Assembly (NCBI GenBank): GCA_002435715.1
Contig: DISD01000031.1
Coordinates: forward strand, 32,917-96,916
DNA: 64,000 nt
Direction of reading: 5' to 3'
Origin: Rhodospirillaceae bacterium UBA6219
GTDB lineage: Bacteria > Pseudomonadota > Alphaproteobacteria > Rhodospirillales > Magnetospirillaceae
In this document: one piece after another, positions 1 through 8,685 of the stretch
How the letters are laid out: the number at the start of each line of letters is the position of its first letter
How positions within the stretch are numbered: the stretch's first letter is position 1
Made by a program: the position numbers and the translations under genes
The notes under the pieces: generated by a model
The model's input: the letters and a program-made list of their open reading frames with translations, nothing else
The model's database searches: none
What the model was told of the DNA's origin: nothing

Positions 1-3000
1 CGGGCCTTTGGCTTGAAGCACACGGCGCGTGATCTGGCGCAAAAGGCCGGTGTGCCCTTGGCGCCCGGTTCGGGCCTGCTGAACGACGCCGCCCACGCTT
101 TGGCCGAAGCCAAGCGCATCGGTTTTCCGGTGATGCTGAAAAGCACCGCCGGCGGTGGCGGTATCGGTTTGTCGCTGTGTCGCAGCGCCGAAGAACTGGA
201 ACCGCTGTTCGAGAAAGTGCAGCGCCTGGCCCGCAACAACTTCAAGGATGCGGGGCTGTTCTTGGAAAAATACGTGGAACGCGGCCGTCATATCGAGGTG
301 CAGATTTTCGGCGACGGCAAGGGCAAGGTGGTGGCGCTCGGCGAGCGTGATTGCTCGGCCCAGCGCCGCAATCAGAAGGTGGTCGAAGAGACGCCAGCGC
401 CGGGTATCCCCGCCGAACTGCGTCACAAGCTGTGCGACACCGCCACCAAGTTGGGTTCGGCGGTTGCTTACGCCAATGCCGGCACGGTGGAGTTTTTGTA
501 CGACACCGATTCGGGCGCGTTCTATTTCCTGGAAGTGAACACCCGTTTGCAGGTGGAGCACGGCGTGACCGAACAGGTCACCGGCATCGATCTGGTGGAA
601 TGGATGGTGCGTCAGGCGGCGGGCGAAGCCCTGCCCTTGGCCGACCATGCCGAACGAGCACGCGGCGCCTCGATCCAGGTGCGTTTGTACGCCGAAGACC
701 CGGGCCGCGATTTCCGCCCGTCATCGGGGCTGTTGACCCAGGTGGACTGGCCCGAAGGTGCCCGTATCGAAACTTGGGTCGAGGCCGGTCTTGAGGTCTC
801 GCCATTTTACGACCCGATGATCGCCAAGATCATCGTCACCGGTTCTGATCGTGCCGATGCCTTGGCCAAGATGGGCAAGGCTTTGGCCGAAACCCACATC
901 GCCGGCATCGAAACCAATCTGGATTACCTGAAGGCCCTGGTGACCTCGCCGGTCTTCGCCCAAGGTGCGGTCACCACCCGGACGCTGGAAAGCTTCGTCC
1001 ACCACGCCGCCACCGTGGAAGTGCTGGCGGTGGGGACGCAAACCACCATCCAGGATTATCCTGGTCGTGTCGGCTATTGGGATGTCGGCGTGCCGCCATC
1101 CGGCCCCATGGACAGCTTGTCCTTCCGTCTGGCCAACCACGCCTTGGGCAACCCCGAAGGGGCTTCGGCGCTGGAACTGACGGTGTCGGGGCCGACTTTG
1201 CGCTTCAACGCGCCCACCATCATCTGCCTGATGGGCGCCGAAATGGCTGCGTCCCTGGACGGGCAGACCATCAATTACGGTGTGCCGGTCGCCGTCGCCG
1301 CCGGTCAGGTGCTGCGCATGGGGGCGGTGTCGGGGGCGGGCTGTCGGGCCTATCTGGCGGTGGCGGGGGGCTTCGATGTGCCCGATTACCTGGGGTCGAA
1401 ATCCACCTTCACCCTGGGCAAGTTCGGCGGCCATGGCGGCCGCGCCTTGGCGGTGGGCGATGTGCTGCATGTGGGCCAGGCCCCGGCCAATACGCCCGTG
1501 CGGGCGGTGCCCGATGCCTTGATGCCCGATATCGGTCACGAATGGCAGATCGGTGTGCTGTACGGTCCGCACGGGGCGCCCGATTTCTTCACCCCCGAAG
1601 ACATCGCCACCTTCTTCGATGCCACCTGGGAAGTGCATTACAATTCCAACCGCACCGGCGTGCGCCTGGTCGGCCCCAAGCCGAAATGGGCGCGCAAAGA
1701 TGGTGGCGAAGCCGGCTTGCACCCCAGTAACATCCACGACAATGCCTATGCCATCGGCGCGGTGGATTTCACCGGTGACATGCCGGTGATCCTGGGCCCC
1801 GACGGGCCAAGCTTGGGGGGATTCGTCTGCCCGGTGACCATCGTCGCCGCCGAGCTTTGGAAGCTTGGCCAGTTGCGCCCCGGCGACCGGGTGCGTTTCG
1901 TCCGTCTGGACCCGGCCCAGGCGGCGCGCATGGAAGCCCGCCAACTGGCGGAAATCGAAAGTTTTGCCCCCGTCGATGAAAAGGCCCTGGCCCTGCCCGC
2001 CGATTGCGGCATCGACGACGCCGTGGTGGGAGAAATCGCGGCCAAGGGCGAACGCCCGCGCGTGGTCTATCGCCGGGCTGGCGACAAGTACTTGTTGGTG
2101 GAATATGGGCCCTTGGTGCTGGACCTGGAACTGCGCTTCCGCGTCCATGTCTTGATGCAGGCAGTGCAGGCCATGAAGCTGGCTGGCATCTTGGACCTGA
2201 CACCGGGCATCCGTTCGCTTCAGATCCATTACGACAGCCGGGTGCTGCCCTTGGGGGAATTGCTGGAGCGGCTGCGCCGGGCGGAAGCCGCCCTTCCCAA
2301 CAACGACCAGATCGAGGTGCCGTCACGCATCGTCCATCTGCCGTTGTCCTGGGATGATGAAGCCACCCAATTGGCCATCCGCAAATACATGCAATCGGTG
2401 CGTTCTGATGCGCCCTGGTGCCCGTCCAATATCGAGTTCATCCGCCGCATCAACGGATTGGACAGCGTGGACGACGTCAAACGCATCGTCTTCGACGCCT
2501 CTTATCTGGTGCTGGGCTTGGGTGACGTCTATCTGGGGGCGCCGGTGGCGACGCCCATGGACCCGCGCCATCGGCTGGTCACCACCAAATACAACCCGGC
2601 GCGGACCTGGACGCCGGAAAACGCCGTCGGCATCGGCGGTGCCTATCTGTGCGTCTATGGCATGGAAGGCCCCGGCGGTTACCAATTCGTCGGCCGCACC
2701 TGTCAGGTGTGGAACACCCACAAACAGACGGCCGAATTCCAGGCCGGCAAGCCGTGGCTGCTGCGTTTCTTCGACCAGATCCGCTTCACCCCGGTTTCCG
2801 CCGAGGAGCTTTTGGCATTTCGCGAAAACTTCCCGCGCGGCAAGGCCAACCTGAAGATCGAGGAAACCACCTTCAAACTGTCCGATTACCGTCGCTTCCT
2901 GACCGAGAACGCTCTGGCCATGGCGTCCTTCAAGGCCCGCCAACAACAGGCCTTTGACGAAGAACGGGCGCGGTGGGAGGCATCGGGGCAGATCGGCTAT

Positions 3001-3282
3001 GGCGCCGATATGCCCGAAACCATGGACGAGGATTGCGACGATTCAGTGCCGGCGGGTGCCACTGCCGCCCATGCCCCGGTGCCGGGCAGCGTGTGGAAGA
3101 TCGCCGTCGAAGCCGGTCAAAGCGTCAAGGAAGGCGACACCTTGATCGTGGTGGAAAGCATGAAGATGGAAATCCCGGTCACCGCCCCGATCTCGGGGGT
3201 GATCACCCAATTGCGTTGCGCCGAAGGCCGCGCCGTTTCCCTGGGCCAAGTGCTGGCCGTCATCGCACCGGAGGCCGCATGA
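1..3282 (+). CDS. Urea carboxylase, 5'-truncated by window edge
   Basis: Biotin-dependent enzyme that carboxylates urea to allophanate using ATP and bicarbonate (cytoplasm). The frame is open from base 1, so the true start and roughly the first 110 residues of the biotin carboxylase domain lie outside the window; a TTG at 13 is only an internal codon. About 1093 residues are visible. In order: rest of the ATP-grasp biotin carboxylase domain (to about residue 330, including EVNTRLQVEHGVTE), an AHS2/KipA-like domain (about 335-650, beginning near TIQDYPGRVGYWDVG), an AHS1/KipI-like domain (about 680-890), and a C-terminal biotinyl domain with the ESMKMEIP motif, biotinylated Lys near visible residue 1055. 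This layout is that of urea carboxylase rather than acetyl- or pyruvate carboxylase. Its stop codon overlaps the start of the allophanate hydrolase gene, fitting a two-step urea pathway. Confidence 0.95.
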   Translation, partial: RAFGLKHTARDLAQKAGVPLAPGSGLLNDAAHALAEAKRIGFPVMLKSTAGGGGIGLSLCRSAEELEPLFEKVQRLARNNFKDAGLFLEKYVERGRHIEVQIFGDGKGKVVALGERDCSAQRRNQKVVEETPAPGIPAELRHKLCDTATKLGSAVAYANAGTVEFLYDTDSGAFYFLEVNTRLQVEHGVTEQVTGIDLVEWMVRQAAGEALPLADHAERARGASIQVRLYAEDPGRDFRPSSGLLTQVDWPEGARIETWVEAGLEVSPFYDPMIAKIIVTGSDRADALAKMGKALAETHIAGIETNLDYLKALVTSPVFAQGAVTTRTLESFVHHAATVEVLAVGTQTTIQDYPGRVGYWDVGVPPSGPMDSLSFRLANHALGNPEGASALELTVSGPTLRFNAPTIICLMGAEMAASLDGQTINYGVPVAVAAGQVLRMGAVSGAGCRAYLAVAGGFDVPDYLGSKSTFTLGKFGGHGGRALAVGDVLHVGQAPANTPVRAVPDALMPDIGHEWQIGVLYGPHGAPDFFTPEDIATFFDATWEVHYNSNRTGVRLVGPKPKWARKDGGEAGLHPSNIHDNAYAIGAVDFTGDMPVILGPDGPSLGGFVCPVTIVAAELWKLGQLRPGDRVRFVRLDPAQAARMEARQLAEIESFAPVDEKALALPADCGIDDAVVGEIAAKGERPRVVYRRAGDKYLLVEYGPLVLDLELRFRVHVLMQAVQAMKLAGILDLTPGIRSLQIHYDSRVLPLGELLERLRRAEAALPNNDQIEVPSRIVHLPLSWDDEATQLAIRKYMQSVRSDAPWCPSNIEFIRRINGLDSVDDVKRIVFDASYLVLGLGDVYLGAPVATPMDPRHRLVTTKYNPARTWTPENAVGIGGAYLCVYGMEGPGGYQFVGRTCQVWNTHKQTAEFQAGKPWLLRFFDQIRFTPVSAEELLAFRENFPRGKANLKIEETTFKLSDYRRFLTENALAMASFKARQQQAFDEERARWEASGQIGYGADMPETMDEDCDDSVPAGATAAHAPVPGSVWKIAVEAGQSVKEGDTLIVVESMKMEIPVTAPISGVITQLRCAEGRAVSLGQVLAVIAPEAA

Positions 3283-5057
3283 TGATCGCGCTTGATATCG
3301 CCAGCCTGAAGGCCGGTTACGACAATGGCACCCTGACCCCCCAGGCGGTGCTGGAAGAAATCTATGCCCGGATCGCCGAACGTGGTGAACGCCCGGTGTG
3401 GATTTCCCTGGTGCCCAAGGAAACAGCCCTGGCCAAATTGGCCGCCGCCCCCAAGGGTTCGCTGTGGGGCATCCCCTTCGCGGTCAAGGACAATATCGAC
3501 GTCGCCGGCATGCCCACCACCGCCGGCTGCCCGGATTTCGCCTATAAGGCGACGCGATCCGCCACAGTGGTGGAATTGCTGGAAGCCCAAGGCGCCATCC
3601 TGGTCGGCAAGACCAATCTGGACCAGTTCGCCACCGGTCTGGTGGGGGTGCGCTCGCCCTATGGCATCTGTTCGTCGGTGTTTTCCGTCGATCATGTGTC
3701 GGGGGGCTCGTCGTCCGGGTCTGGCGTCGCGGTGGCCGCCGGTCTGGTGTCGTTTTCCCTGGGTACCGATACGGCGGGGTCGGGGCGGGTGCCCGCCGCC
3801 TTCAACAACATCGTCGGCCTCAAGCCCAGCAAGGGGCTGATCAGCAATCGCGGTCTGGTGCCAGCCTGCCGCAGCTTGGACTGTATTTCCATCTTCGCCG
3901 GCACCTGTGCCGATGCGCTGGCCGTGTTGGCGGTGGCGGGAAGCTATGATGCCGAAGACGGCTTCAGCCGCGCCGCCCCCGCCGCCGCTGTGGCCACCGC
4001 CTGGCCCAAAGGTTTCCGTTTCGGCGTGCCCAAGGGCGAGTTGGAATTCTTCGGCGACACCCAGGCGCGGGACTTGTATCTGGCGGCGGTCGAGCGTCTG
4101 CAAGGATTGGGCGGCACCAAGGTGGACATCGACTTCACCGCCTTTGCCCAATGCGCCCAGCTGTTGTATTCCGGGCCTTGGGTGGCCGAACGTCTGGCCG
4201 CCATCCAGGATTTCGCCCGTGAAAAGCCCGGTTCCATCCACGAGGTGGTGCGCGGCATCATCGTGGGGGCGGACACCATCTCGGCGGTGTCGGCCTTCGA
4301 CGGTTTCTACAAGCTGGCCGATCTGACCCGCGCCGCCGAAGCCCAATGGGCCAAGATGGATGTGATGCTGCTGCCCACCACCGGGACCACCTATCGCATC
4401 GACGAGGTTTTGGCCGATCCGGTGAAGCTCAACAGCAATCTTGGCACCTATACCAACTTCGTCAACCTGATGGATTTGTGCGGCACTGCCATTCCCGCCG
4501 GTTTCCGCGACAACGGCCTGCCCTTTGGCGTGACTTTGCTGGGCCGTGCCTTCCAGGACGGGGCGGTGGCTTCCCTGGCCGACCGCCTGCATCGCAGCCT
4601 GGACGATGCCACCATCGGCGGTACCGGCCAGCGGCTTGAGCAAACGCTGGAAATCCAGATCAAGCCCCAGCCGAACCGGGCGCTGGTGGCGGTGGTCGGT
4701 GCCCATCTGGCCGGTCAGCCGCTGCACGGCCAGTTGCAGGACCGCAATGCCCGGCTGGTGGGCACGACGCGCACCGCCCCCGGTTACAGTTTCTATGCGC
4801 TGGACACCCAGCCGGCCAAACCCGGTCTGGTCTATGACGGCCAGGGTGTGGGCGGCATCGAAGTGGAAATCTACGAGCTGGATTTCGAGGCTTTTGGCAG
4901 TTTCGTCGCCCTGATCCCACCGCCCTTGGGCATCGGCAGCCTGAAACTGGCGGACGGGTCTTGGGTCCAGGGCTTCACCTGCGAAGCCCATGCCGTCAAA
5001 GGGGCGCGTGACATCACGGCTTTTGGTGGCTGGCGGGCCTATCTGGCGAAAGGCTGA
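3279..5057 (+). CDS. atzF: Allophanate hydrolase
   Basis: Second enzyme of the urea carboxylase route: hydrolyses allophanate to ammonia and carbon dioxide. 592 residues, the usual length for this family. The ATG at 3279 overlaps the urea carboxylase TGA (ATGA), so translation is probably coupled; the open frame extends further upstream but that part overlaps the carboxylase. The amidase-signature domain occupies about residues 1-440 with the Lys-cisSer-Ser triad visible as Lys70 (AVKDNID), Ser144 (GGSSSGSG) and Ser168 (TDTAGSGR). The remaining 150 or so residues correspond to the C-terminal AtzF-type domain, which contains the GTTRTAPGYSFYAL segment. The operon order carboxylase-hydrolase supports the call; upstream partners such as transporter genes lie outside the window. 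Confidence 0.94.
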   Translation: MMIALDIASLKAGYDNGTLTPQAVLEEIYARIAERGERPVWISLVPKETALAKLAAAPKGSLWGIPFAVKDNIDVAGMPTTAGCPDFAYKATRSATVVELLEAQGAILVGKTNLDQFATGLVGVRSPYGICSSVFSVDHVSGGSSSGSGVAVAAGLVSFSLGTDTAGSGRVPAAFNNIVGLKPSKGLISNRGLVPACRSLDCISIFAGTCADALAVLAVAGSYDAEDGFSRAAPAAAVATAWPKGFRFGVPKGELEFFGDTQARDLYLAAVERLQGLGGTKVDIDFTAFAQCAQLLYSGPWVAERLAAIQDFAREKPGSIHEVVRGIIVGADTISAVSAFDGFYKLADLTRAAEAQWAKMDVMLLPTTGTTYRIDEVLADPVKLNSNLGTYTNFVNLMDLCGTAIPAGFRDNGLPFGVTLLGRAFQDGAVASLADRLHRSLDDATIGGTGQRLEQTLEIQIKPQPNRALVAVVGAHLAGQPLHGQLQDRNARLVGTTRTAPGYSFYALDTQPAKPGLVYDGQGVGGIEVEIYELDFEAFGSFVALIPPPLGIGSLKLADGSWVQGFTCEAHAVKGARDITAFGGWRAYLAKG

Positions 5058-5064
5058 TGAAGAA

Positions 5065-5085
5065 AGGGGGGCGAAATGCCCCCCT
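5065..5085. terminator. Hairpin between convergent atzF and flgE
   Basis: A perfect inverted repeat AGGGGGGC / GCCCCCCT with a five-base loop lies in the 30 bp between the two convergent stop codons. It can serve as a terminator for both directions, although no clear T-run follows on either side. Confidence 0.7.
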
Positions 5086-5087
5086 GA

Positions 5088-6638
5088 TCATGATTTCAGA
5101 TCACGTGCCGTACTCAGCATCTCGTCGGCGGTCTTGAACACCGTGGCATTGGTGGAATAGGCCTTTTGCGTCACGATCATCCGGGTGAACTGGTCTTCCA
5201 GGTCGATGGTCGAATTTTCCACCGAATTGGGGGAAAAGCTGTTGGCGCCGCCCAGGGCCTCGATGGCGGAAATGGTGCCTTCGCCGGCTTCGGCACTGGC
5301 ACGGAACAATGTTCCGGCCACCGGTTCCAGCAGGTTGGGCGACACGAAACTGGCCACCGCGATCTTCATCAGGGTGCGGGTTTCGCCATTGCTGAACTGA
5401 CCCGACAATTCGCCGGTGGCGGTGAATTCCACCCCTTCCAGCGTCCCCTTGCCGTAACCGTCCTGTTCCTTGGTGGCGACGCTGGTCTTGCCGCTGCTGG
5501 CCGTGTACTGGGTGATGCCCGACAGATCCAGGCTGACCGTGTTGGTCCCGGCATTGGTGTCGTCCCAGGTGGCGGTGAAATCCAGGCTGGTGGGCGAGAT
5601 CAGCTTGCCGTCGCCGTCGAATTCCACCGGGATGGAATAGCCCGCCGAACTGGCGGTGGCGGTGTCGGACGTCAAATCGCTGATGGTGCCGTCTTCGGAC
5701 TGGAAACGCAGGTACCATTGGTTGGAATCGTTGCGTTCGAACAGCAGCGACACGGTGTGGAGGTCGCCGTTTTGGTCGTAGATGGCCACCGAGGACGGCT
5801 GGGTGTTCATATTGGGCAGCAGGCCCGACAGGGTCACGGTTTCGTTGGTGGTCGGCCCGCCCCAGTCGAACACCAGGTCCCAGGTGCCGGTGGTGGGATC
5901 GACCACGTTGCCGTTGCCGTCAAGGGTGACGTCGACCACGTCGTTGACCACGGTGCCGCTGCCGTCCTTGACGCTGAAGGTGGCTTGCCAGACATCGCCG
6001 TCGGTACGGCTCCATGCTACCGAAACCGTCTTTTCGTCACCAAGGTTGTCGGTGATGGTGAATTCCTGGCTGTCGCTGGAATTGGTCAGCGTGGCATTGG
6101 CTGGCAGATTGCCGGTCAACGACACGGTGCTGGTGGGGTTGCCGGGCATCAGGGTGCCGGGTTCCAGATACATGGGGCCGATATTGCCGCTGGTGTCGAC
6201 CGTGCCGCTGGCATCGGCCATCCAGCCCATCACATACATGCCGGCCGAGGTGGTCAGATAGGCGCGGTCGCCGACAGCCCGGGTCTGGAAGTCGCCGGCG
6301 CGGGTGACATAGGTCGAAGGATCGGCCAGGTCGCCGGCATTCATGGTGTCGCTGACGATGAAGAAGCCTTTGCCGTTGATGGCAATGTCGCTCCAATTAT
6401 CGGTGCCGGAGACCATGCCCTGGTTATCCACCAGATTGCGGACATAGCTTTTGACGCCGAAATTGGGCGTCTGGCCGCTGGCGGTGGACAGGGTTTCCGA
6501 CAACGTCGTCTTGAACAGGGTCTGGGCTTCCTTGTAGCCCGTGGTGTTCACGTTGGCGATGTTTTGCGAAATGGTGCCCAGGCTGTCGGATTGGACCTTC
6601 ATGCCGGTGCTGGAATTGGTGAACGCTCCCCAAACCAT
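5088..6638 (-). CDS. flgE: Flagellar hook protein FlgE-type
   Basis: Structural protein of the flagellar hook, exported by the flagellar type III apparatus. 516 residues. The N-terminus carries the rod/hook signature (SDSLGTISQNIANVNTTGYK at about residues 17-36), the middle is a Thr/Ser/Asp-rich variable domain, and the C-terminus has the conserved flagellar basal-body region (SVENSTIDLEDQFTRMI, then QKAYSTNA and FKTADEML). No signal peptide, as expected. The start is supported by a strong GGAGG six bases upstream, which overlaps the stop region of the upstream glycosyltransferase gene. It stands apart from any other flagellar gene in the window and is instead the last gene of a unit with a giant repeat protein and an O-GlcNAc transferase, so it may be a second or specialised hook protein. 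Confidence 0.9.
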   Translation of the reverse strand: MVWGAFTNSSTGMKVQSDSLGTISQNIANVNTTGYKEAQTLFKTTLSETLSTASGQTPNFGVKSYVRNLVDNQGMVSGTDNWSDIAINGKGFFIVSDTMNAGDLADPSTYVTRAGDFQTRAVGDRAYLTTSAGMYVMGWMADASGTVDTSGNIGPMYLEPGTLMPGNPTSTVSLTGNLPANATLTNSSDSQEFTITDNLGDEKTVSVAWSRTDGDVWQATFSVKDGSGTVVNDVVDVTLDGNGNVVDPTTGTWDLVFDWGGPTTNETVTLSGLLPNMNTQPSSVAIYDQNGDLHTVSLLFERNDSNQWYLRFQSEDGTISDLTSDTATASSAGYSIPVEFDGDGKLISPTSLDFTATWDDTNAGTNTVSLDLSGITQYTASSGKTSVATKEQDGYGKGTLEGVEFTATGELSGQFSNGETRTLMKIAVASFVSPNLLEPVAGTLFRASAEAGEGTISAIEALGGANSFSPNSVENSTIDLEDQFTRMIVTQKAYSTNATVFKTADEMLSTARDLKS

Positions 6639-6649
6639 GATGGCCTCCT

Positions 6650-8674
6650 TCAGCCTTTATCGGACGCGGTCGGGCCTTGCCACAGGCGCCGGTCGGCGGG
6701 AATGGGACGGATTTCGTCGCGGGCGGCCAGGTGTTGACGCCACCACGACGCGGAATCGGCCATGGGATCGACGGCGTCGAAATCCAGGGCGGAACCGATT
6801 TCCATGTAGGTTTCCAGGTTGGCCAGATCGGGGCGCGGCAAGGTGCCGGCCTGAAATTCGGCCCACATCTGGCGGTAAAGGTCTTCCAGGCGCCGCGCCA
6901 GCAAGGCAGTGTCGAACAGCACGCAGGTGTCGCGGGCGTCGCGCAGGCGCTGGGCATAGGCGAGCAGGCGAGTCGGTTCGCGGCCCAGGGCGACGGCGCG
7001 GTCGACGTAATCCTGGGCATTCTCGCACACCATTTCCGGCAGCCCGGCCGACCGCACCAACGACCCGCAAACGCGAGAGGCAAAGGACCGCCCCGACAGG
7101 GTCAGCACCGGAACCCCCATCCACAACGCGTCGGACGCGGTGGTGTGGGCGCCATAGGGGGCGGTGTCCAGGAACAGATCGGCCAGACGGTAACGGGCCA
7201 GATGCTGTGAATTGGGCAGTTTGCCGGCGAAGATCAACCGGGCGGGGTCGATCCCGGCGGCGCTGGCGGCCTGACGCAGGCGGTCCTGGGCCGCCTCGGT
7301 GCCGCCCAGCAGCCACAACACGCCCTTGGGCACCCGGGCCAGGATGTCCAGCCAGCGACCGAAGGTGAAGCGGTTCAGCTTGTGCAAGCCGTTGAAGCAG
7401 CAGAACACGAAAGCGTCGTCGGGCAGGCCCATCTCGGCCCGGCTGGGGGGATTGGCAGCCACCGCCCGCTTGCGGTCGTTGGGCTGGTAGCAGGGCAGAC
7501 GCAGCACCTTTTCCGAGTAATATTTCTCGGCGCCTTCCGGGATGATCCAGTCGTCGGCAACGATGTAATGGTGATAGGGGCTGCCGCTGGTGCCGGGATA
7601 GCCCAGCCAGTTGACGATCACCGGGGCCGGGCGCAGGGCCACCAGCTTGGTGCGGCCGTCGCGGGTATAGGCGTTCAGATCGACCAGGATGTGGATGCCG
7701 TCATCGGCGATGCGCCGCGCCGCCTGGGCATCGGTCATGGCGGTCACGTCCACCCAATGGGCCACCGATCGCTGGAAGCGTTCCTTGATGACGTCGCTGC
7801 CCGGCACCCCGGTGTAATAGGCGAAGATTTCCACCTGTTCGGGGTCGTGGCATTCGAACAGTTCCGAGCACAGATAACCCACTGCGTGTTCACGCAAATC
7901 CGACGACAGATAGCCGATGCGCAGGCGTCCGCCGCTCGCCCCTTCCTTGGCCGCCCAATAGGATCGGATCAAGCCTTCGCCGGGGATGCCGACGTCGCGG
8001 CGGTTATAGTTCCACGCCGCCGCCAATTGCAGCATGGGATCGTCGGCATAGGCCCCCATGGACAACGGCGACATGGCGCCCAGCAGACGTTTGTGGTTCA
8101 CCCGTTCCCAAGGTGTCAGCACCGGCCATTCGCATTGGCGCTGGCGCAGGGCGATGAAATGCTGCAGGGCTTCCGGCTGGTCGGGCTCGATGTCCAGGCT
8201 TTGGCGCAGCATGTTCTCGGCCGGCTCGTCCTGGTTGGAATCTTCCATCACCCGGGCGATCTGGTTCAGCGCCGCCACCTTGTGGGCGATGTTGGTGCCG
8301 TTGACCTGGGCCAGGCGGTCGACAGCCGCCGCCCATTGCCGCACCGCCGCCTCGGCGCCGCCTTTGCGTTCGTGGACCCGCCCCAGGTTGATGCGGGCCG
8401 GGGCGAAGTCGGGATTGAGCTCAAGGGCGCGTTCCAGGCTGGCCTGGGCGCCGTCCTCGTCGCCGATTTCGGTCTGGGTCACCGACAGGTTGAACAAAAC
8501 CGCGTACAGCAGGGCATCGTCGGCATTGTGTTCGACCCAGGTCTGGTACAGGGCGATGACCGCGGTGACGCCATGGCTGGCCCGCACCCGGTCAACGGCG
8601 CGGATCAGGTCCAAAACGCCCAGATTGCGTTCACGGGCCTGGGTCAAAGTGGCGGTCAGAACATCCTGGTTCAT
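6650..8674 (-). CDS. SPINDLY/OGT-type O-GlcNAc transferase with TPR repeats
   Basis: Predicted cytoplasmic glycosyltransferase (GT41) adding a sugar, typically N-acetylglucosamine, to Ser/Thr of target proteins. 674 residues. TPR-like helices fill about residues 40-190 (for example ASLERALELNPDFAPARINL). The catalytic half from about residue 245 shows the OGT hallmarks: RIGYLSSDLREHAVGYL, the DLNAYTRDGR...RPAPVIVNWLGYPGTSG block, FCCFNGLHKLN, and FLDTAPYGAHTTASDALWMG. Start at ATG 8674 with AAGGAG seven bases upstream; that binding site overlaps the TAA of the giant Ser/Thr-rich repeat gene, and its own stop overlaps the flgE binding site. Direct linkage to a protein rich in exposed Ser/Thr suggests that protein, or the hook, is its substrate; this is inference. 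Confidence 0.9.
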   Translation of the reverse strand: MNQDVLTATLTQARERNLGVLDLIRAVDRVRASHGVTAVIALYQTWVEHNADDALLYAVLFNLSVTQTEIGDEDGAQASLERALELNPDFAPARINLGRVHERKGGAEAAVRQWAAAVDRLAQVNGTNIAHKVAALNQIARVMEDSNQDEPAENMLRQSLDIEPDQPEALQHFIALRQRQCEWPVLTPWERVNHKRLLGAMSPLSMGAYADDPMLQLAAAWNYNRRDVGIPGEGLIRSYWAAKEGASGGRLRIGYLSSDLREHAVGYLCSELFECHDPEQVEIFAYYTGVPGSDVIKERFQRSVAHWVDVTAMTDAQAARRIADDGIHILVDLNAYTRDGRTKLVALRPAPVIVNWLGYPGTSGSPYHHYIVADDWIIPEGAEKYYSEKVLRLPCYQPNDRKRAVAANPPSRAEMGLPDDAFVFCCFNGLHKLNRFTFGRWLDILARVPKGVLWLLGGTEAAQDRLRQAASAAGIDPARLIFAGKLPNSQHLARYRLADLFLDTAPYGAHTTASDALWMGVPVLTLSGRSFASRVCGSLVRSAGLPEMVCENAQDYVDRAVALGREPTRLLAYAQRLRDARDTCVLFDTALLARRLEDLYRQMWAEFQAGTLPRPDLANLETYMEIGSALDFDAVDPMADSASWWRQHLAARDEIRPIPADRRLWQGPTASDKG

Positions 8675-8685
8675 TCATCAACTCC

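Noticed and set aside
3117..4991. Minus-strand open frame across allophanate hydrolase
   Set aside because: Shadow of a GC-rich gene with clear amidase motifs on the plus strand; the same applies to 721-2229.
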